Source of the DNA: Peptoniphilus senegalensis JC140
Lineage (GTDB): Bacteria; Bacillota; Clostridia; Tissierellales; Peptoniphilaceae
Reading direction: 5' to 3'
DNA length: 43,331 nt
Assembly: GCF_000321025.1 (NCBI RefSeq)
Contig: NZ_HE610719.1
Location: 75,272-118,602 of the forward strand
Shown: positions 41,729 to 43,331 of the stretch, piece by piece
How the letters are laid out: the number at the start of each line of letters is the position of its first letter
Position numbering within the stretch: the stretch's first letter is position 1
Made by a program: the position numbers and the translations under genes
The notes under the pieces: generated by a model
Seen by the model: the letters and a program-made list of their open reading frames with translations, nothing else
What the model was told of the DNA's origin: nothing
Database searches by the model: none

Positions 41729-42745
41729 ATGAGGAAATATAGAAAGACAGAGCATATAGAAAATTTTCTTCGCTCTACTTATGTTGGCGATGCACTTTTT
41801 TCTGATATCTTTTTGTATAATGACTCTATTCCAGAGATAAATTACGACGAAATTGATACAAGCGTAAATTTTTTAAATAAAAAAATAAATTTTCCCCTTA
41901 TGATTAATGCCATGACTGGTGGCAGCAATCTTTCAGAGGAAATAAATAGAGATCTTGCAAGGGTTGCAAGGGAATTTAATTTGCCAATGGCTGTTGGTTC
42001 ACAGACTATTGCCCTTGAAGATGAAGATTCCAGAAAATCTTTTGAGATAGTAAGAGAAATTATAGATGATGGGATTGTTATATCCAATTTAAGTGGTTTT
42101 TGCAGCGTTGAAGATGCAAAAAAAGCCGTTGATCTTTTGTCTGCCGATGCAATTCAAATTCACTTAAATCCTGCACAAGAACTTGTGCAAGTGGAAGGGG
42201 AAAGAAATTTTTCTGGCATATTAAAAAATGTAGAAGAAATTGTAAAAAAATCTGAAGTGCCAGTTATAGTAAAAGAAGTTGGATTTGGAATGTCTCCAAA
42301 AACTGTAAAAAAACTTTATGACCTTGGAGTTAGATATGTGGATATTTCTGGCTACGGTGGTACAAACTTTCTTGAAATTGAAAATTTGAGAGATCCAAAT
42401 TCTGATATTTCAGATTTATTTACTTGGGGAATACCTACAGCCATGTCTTTAATTGAAGCAAAGAGATTAAATCTAAAGGACTTAAATATAATTTCTGCTG
42501 GTGGCATTAAAAATTCACTAGACATAGTAAAAAGTCTAGCAGTAGGTGCATCAATGACAGCAATTTGTGGTGAAATCTTATCTTACATTGTGCGTGGTGG
42601 ATATGAATACACTCTTAAATATGTTGATGGACTAATTGAAAAAACTAAGATGCTAATGATTTTATCTGGTGCAAAAAATATTGAAGAACTACAAAAAGTT
42701 GATTACAAGATTACGGGAAAATTGAAGGAATTATTGGAGGATTAA
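41729..42745 (+). CDS. fni: Type 2 isopentenyl-diphosphate isomerase Fni
   Basis: A 338-residue FMN-dependent isomerase that balances IPP and DMAPP. RKTEHIENFL is the family N-terminal substrate segment. PLMINAMTGGSNLSEEINRD, MAVGSQTIAL, DAIQIHLNPAQELVQVEGER (catalytic Gln and metal-binding Glu) and VPVIVKEVGFGMSPKTVKKL follow. VDISGYGGTNFLEIEN and IISAGGI form the FMN-phosphate loops. ATG 41729 follows AAAGGAGGATAC; the upstream in-frame TTG codons lack a site. It adds DMAPP/IPP exchange to the MEP pathway represented by ispE. Confidence 0.95.
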   Translation: MRKYRKTEHIENFLRSTYVGDALFSDIFLYNDSIPEINYDEIDTSVNFLNKKINFPLMINAMTGGSNLSEEINRDLARVAREFNLPMAVGSQTIALEDEDSRKSFEIVREIIDDGIVISNLSGFCSVEDAKKAVDLLSADAIQIHLNPAQELVQVEGERNFSGILKNVEEIVKKSEVPVIVKEVGFGMSPKTVKKLYDLGVRYVDISGYGGTNFLEIENLRDPNSDISDLFTWGIPTAMSLIEAKRLNLKDLNIISAGGIKNSLDIVKSLAVGASMTAICGEILSYIVRGGYEYTLKYVDGLIEKTKMLMILSGAKNIEELQKVDYKITGKLKELLED

Positions 42746-43267
42746 ATGAAATTTATAAAAAAAGATGAATTTAAAGATTCAAAATGGTCAGCAGGAGTTA
42801 CAACAGAAGTTTTTATTTATCCAGAGAATGCAAGTGTTGGAGAAAAGAATTTTGATTTTAGAATTTCAACAGCAACTTGCAATGAAAAAGTTTCAAATTA
42901 CACACCTTACAAGGGATTTAATAGATACATTGCCCCAATAAATAATGTCATGAATATAGAAACAGCAGGAGAAAAAATTGTCTTAGCTCCCTTTGAAGTG
43001 CTTTTCTTTAATGGAGATGACGAAACAAAATCCTCTGGCGATGTTAGGGATTTTAATTTAATTTATAAAAAGGGTAATGACGCAAAAATGTACTCCCTTA
43101 ACATCAATAATTTTGAATTTTTCGCAAAATCTCGTGCAGTAATTTTTAATTATGATGCAGATTTAAAAGTTGATGGAAAAGAATTTGAAAAATTTTCAGC
43201 AATATACCTTGAAAAAGAAAAGATAGAAATAAAAGGCCTTGGCAAAATAATAATTTGCGAATTTTAA
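42746..43267 (+). CDS. HutD/Ves family cupin-like protein
   Basis: A 173-residue protein of the HutD/Ves family, a bicupin fold without known catalysis. Family pattern: KWSAGVTTEVFIYPEN near the start, FDFRISTATCNEKVSNYTPY and KGFNRYIAPINN, then alternating beta segments. In other bacteria it occurs with histidine-utilisation genes (HutD) or as Ves. Here no hut genes are visible; it directly follows fni with the ATG abutting its stop and TTGGAGG as ribosome site. Function in this context is unknown. Confidence 0.8.
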   Translation: MKFIKKDEFKDSKWSAGVTTEVFIYPENASVGEKNFDFRISTATCNEKVSNYTPYKGFNRYIAPINNVMNIETAGEKIVLAPFEVLFFNGDDETKSSGDVRDFNLIYKKGNDAKMYSLNINNFEFFAKSRAVIFNYDADLKVDGKEFEKFSAIYLEKEKIEIKGLGKIIICEF

Positions 43268-43285
43268 TAAAAATTAGAGGAAAAG

Positions 43286-43327
43286 CTCCTTACTTTAAAA
43301 AAGTAGGGAGTTTTTTATTTTATTTTT
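43286..43327 (+). terminator. Terminator of fni-hutD
   Basis: CTCCTTACTT-TAAAA-AAGTAGGGAG pairs over 10 bp (one G-U) and is followed by a long T-rich tail up to the end of the window. Confidence 0.9.
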
Positions 43328-43331
43328 TTAT

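Noticed and set aside
1-43331. CRISPR arrays, prophage genes, toxin-antitoxin pairs
   Set aside because: No regularly spaced repeats, phage structural genes or paired small toxin/antitoxin ORFs could be seen.

Overview
The window is AT-rich Gram-positive DNA, about one third G+C by eye. It has strong GGAGG/GGTGAT ribosome binding sites, frequent TTG starts, tightly overlapping genes and classic intrinsic terminators. The gene content (V-type ATPase, FeoAB, FTR1/P19 iron uptake, the tmk-darA-holB-ricT cluster, murB-rapZ-yvcK, large Bacillus-type SRP RNA) fits an anaerobic low-GC Firmicute. My best guess is a Tissierellia/Peptoniphilaceae-like coccus (Peptoniphilus, Anaerococcus or Finegoldia relatives); that placement is inference.

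Region 1 (1-13.5 kb) is an iron-acquisition island. A feoA-feoA-feoB-small Cys-rich protein operon lies behind a good Fur-box match. It is followed by a ten-gene operon: DUF4418 protein, ABC ATPase, FTR1 permease, P19/Tp34 lipoprotein, DUF2318 membrane protein, two FtsX-type permeases, ABC ATPase, FMN-binding lipoprotein, and a third FtsX-type permease. Two decayed ISL3-type insertion sequences in the same orientation bracket this operon. The left relic supplies the last ten codons, the stop and the terminator of the FeoB-associated protein. Just beyond the right relic is a second FeoB-associated Cys-rich ORF, broken at an A_AAA_AAC slippery site.

Region 2 (13.5-22.4 kb) is a nine-gene V-type ATPase operon (G/H-C-I-K-F-E-A-B-D). 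It has a TTGAAT-16-TATAAT promoter preceded by two inverted repeats.

Region 3 (22.4-27.0 kb) has a YtrA-type GntR regulator with its ABC ATPase and permease and a dyad at the promoter, a HAD phosphatase, and the convergent mnmA-bL25 pair.

Region 4 (27.0-29.7 kb) has veg behind tandem promoters, ispE, a MurI-like protein lacking both catalytic cysteines, and on the minus strand tRNA-Ser(GGA) abutting a large SRP RNA with an unusual domain IV loop.

Region 5 (29.7-37.3 kb) has birA, then an Orn/Lys/Arg decarboxylase-tmk-darA-darA-holB-ricT operon with two unequal DarA paralogues, then a membrane-anchored alpha/beta hydrolase.

Region 6 (37.3-43.3 kb) has ferritin, a MerR-family regulator with a 19-bp-spacer promoter, and murB-rapZ-yvcK. 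The yvcK gene is followed by type 2 IPP isomerase and a HutD/Ves protein rather than whiA.

The genes cooperate in visible ways. Feo imports Fe(II), the FTR1/P19/FtsX system is a second iron route and ferritin stores iron. IspE and Fni belong to the MEP isoprenoid route. MurB, RapZ and YvcK link wall precursor synthesis to its control. The most unusual items are the IS-bracketed extended FTR1-P19 operon, the slippery-site Cys-rich ORF, the cysteine-less MurI homologue and the SRP RNA loop.
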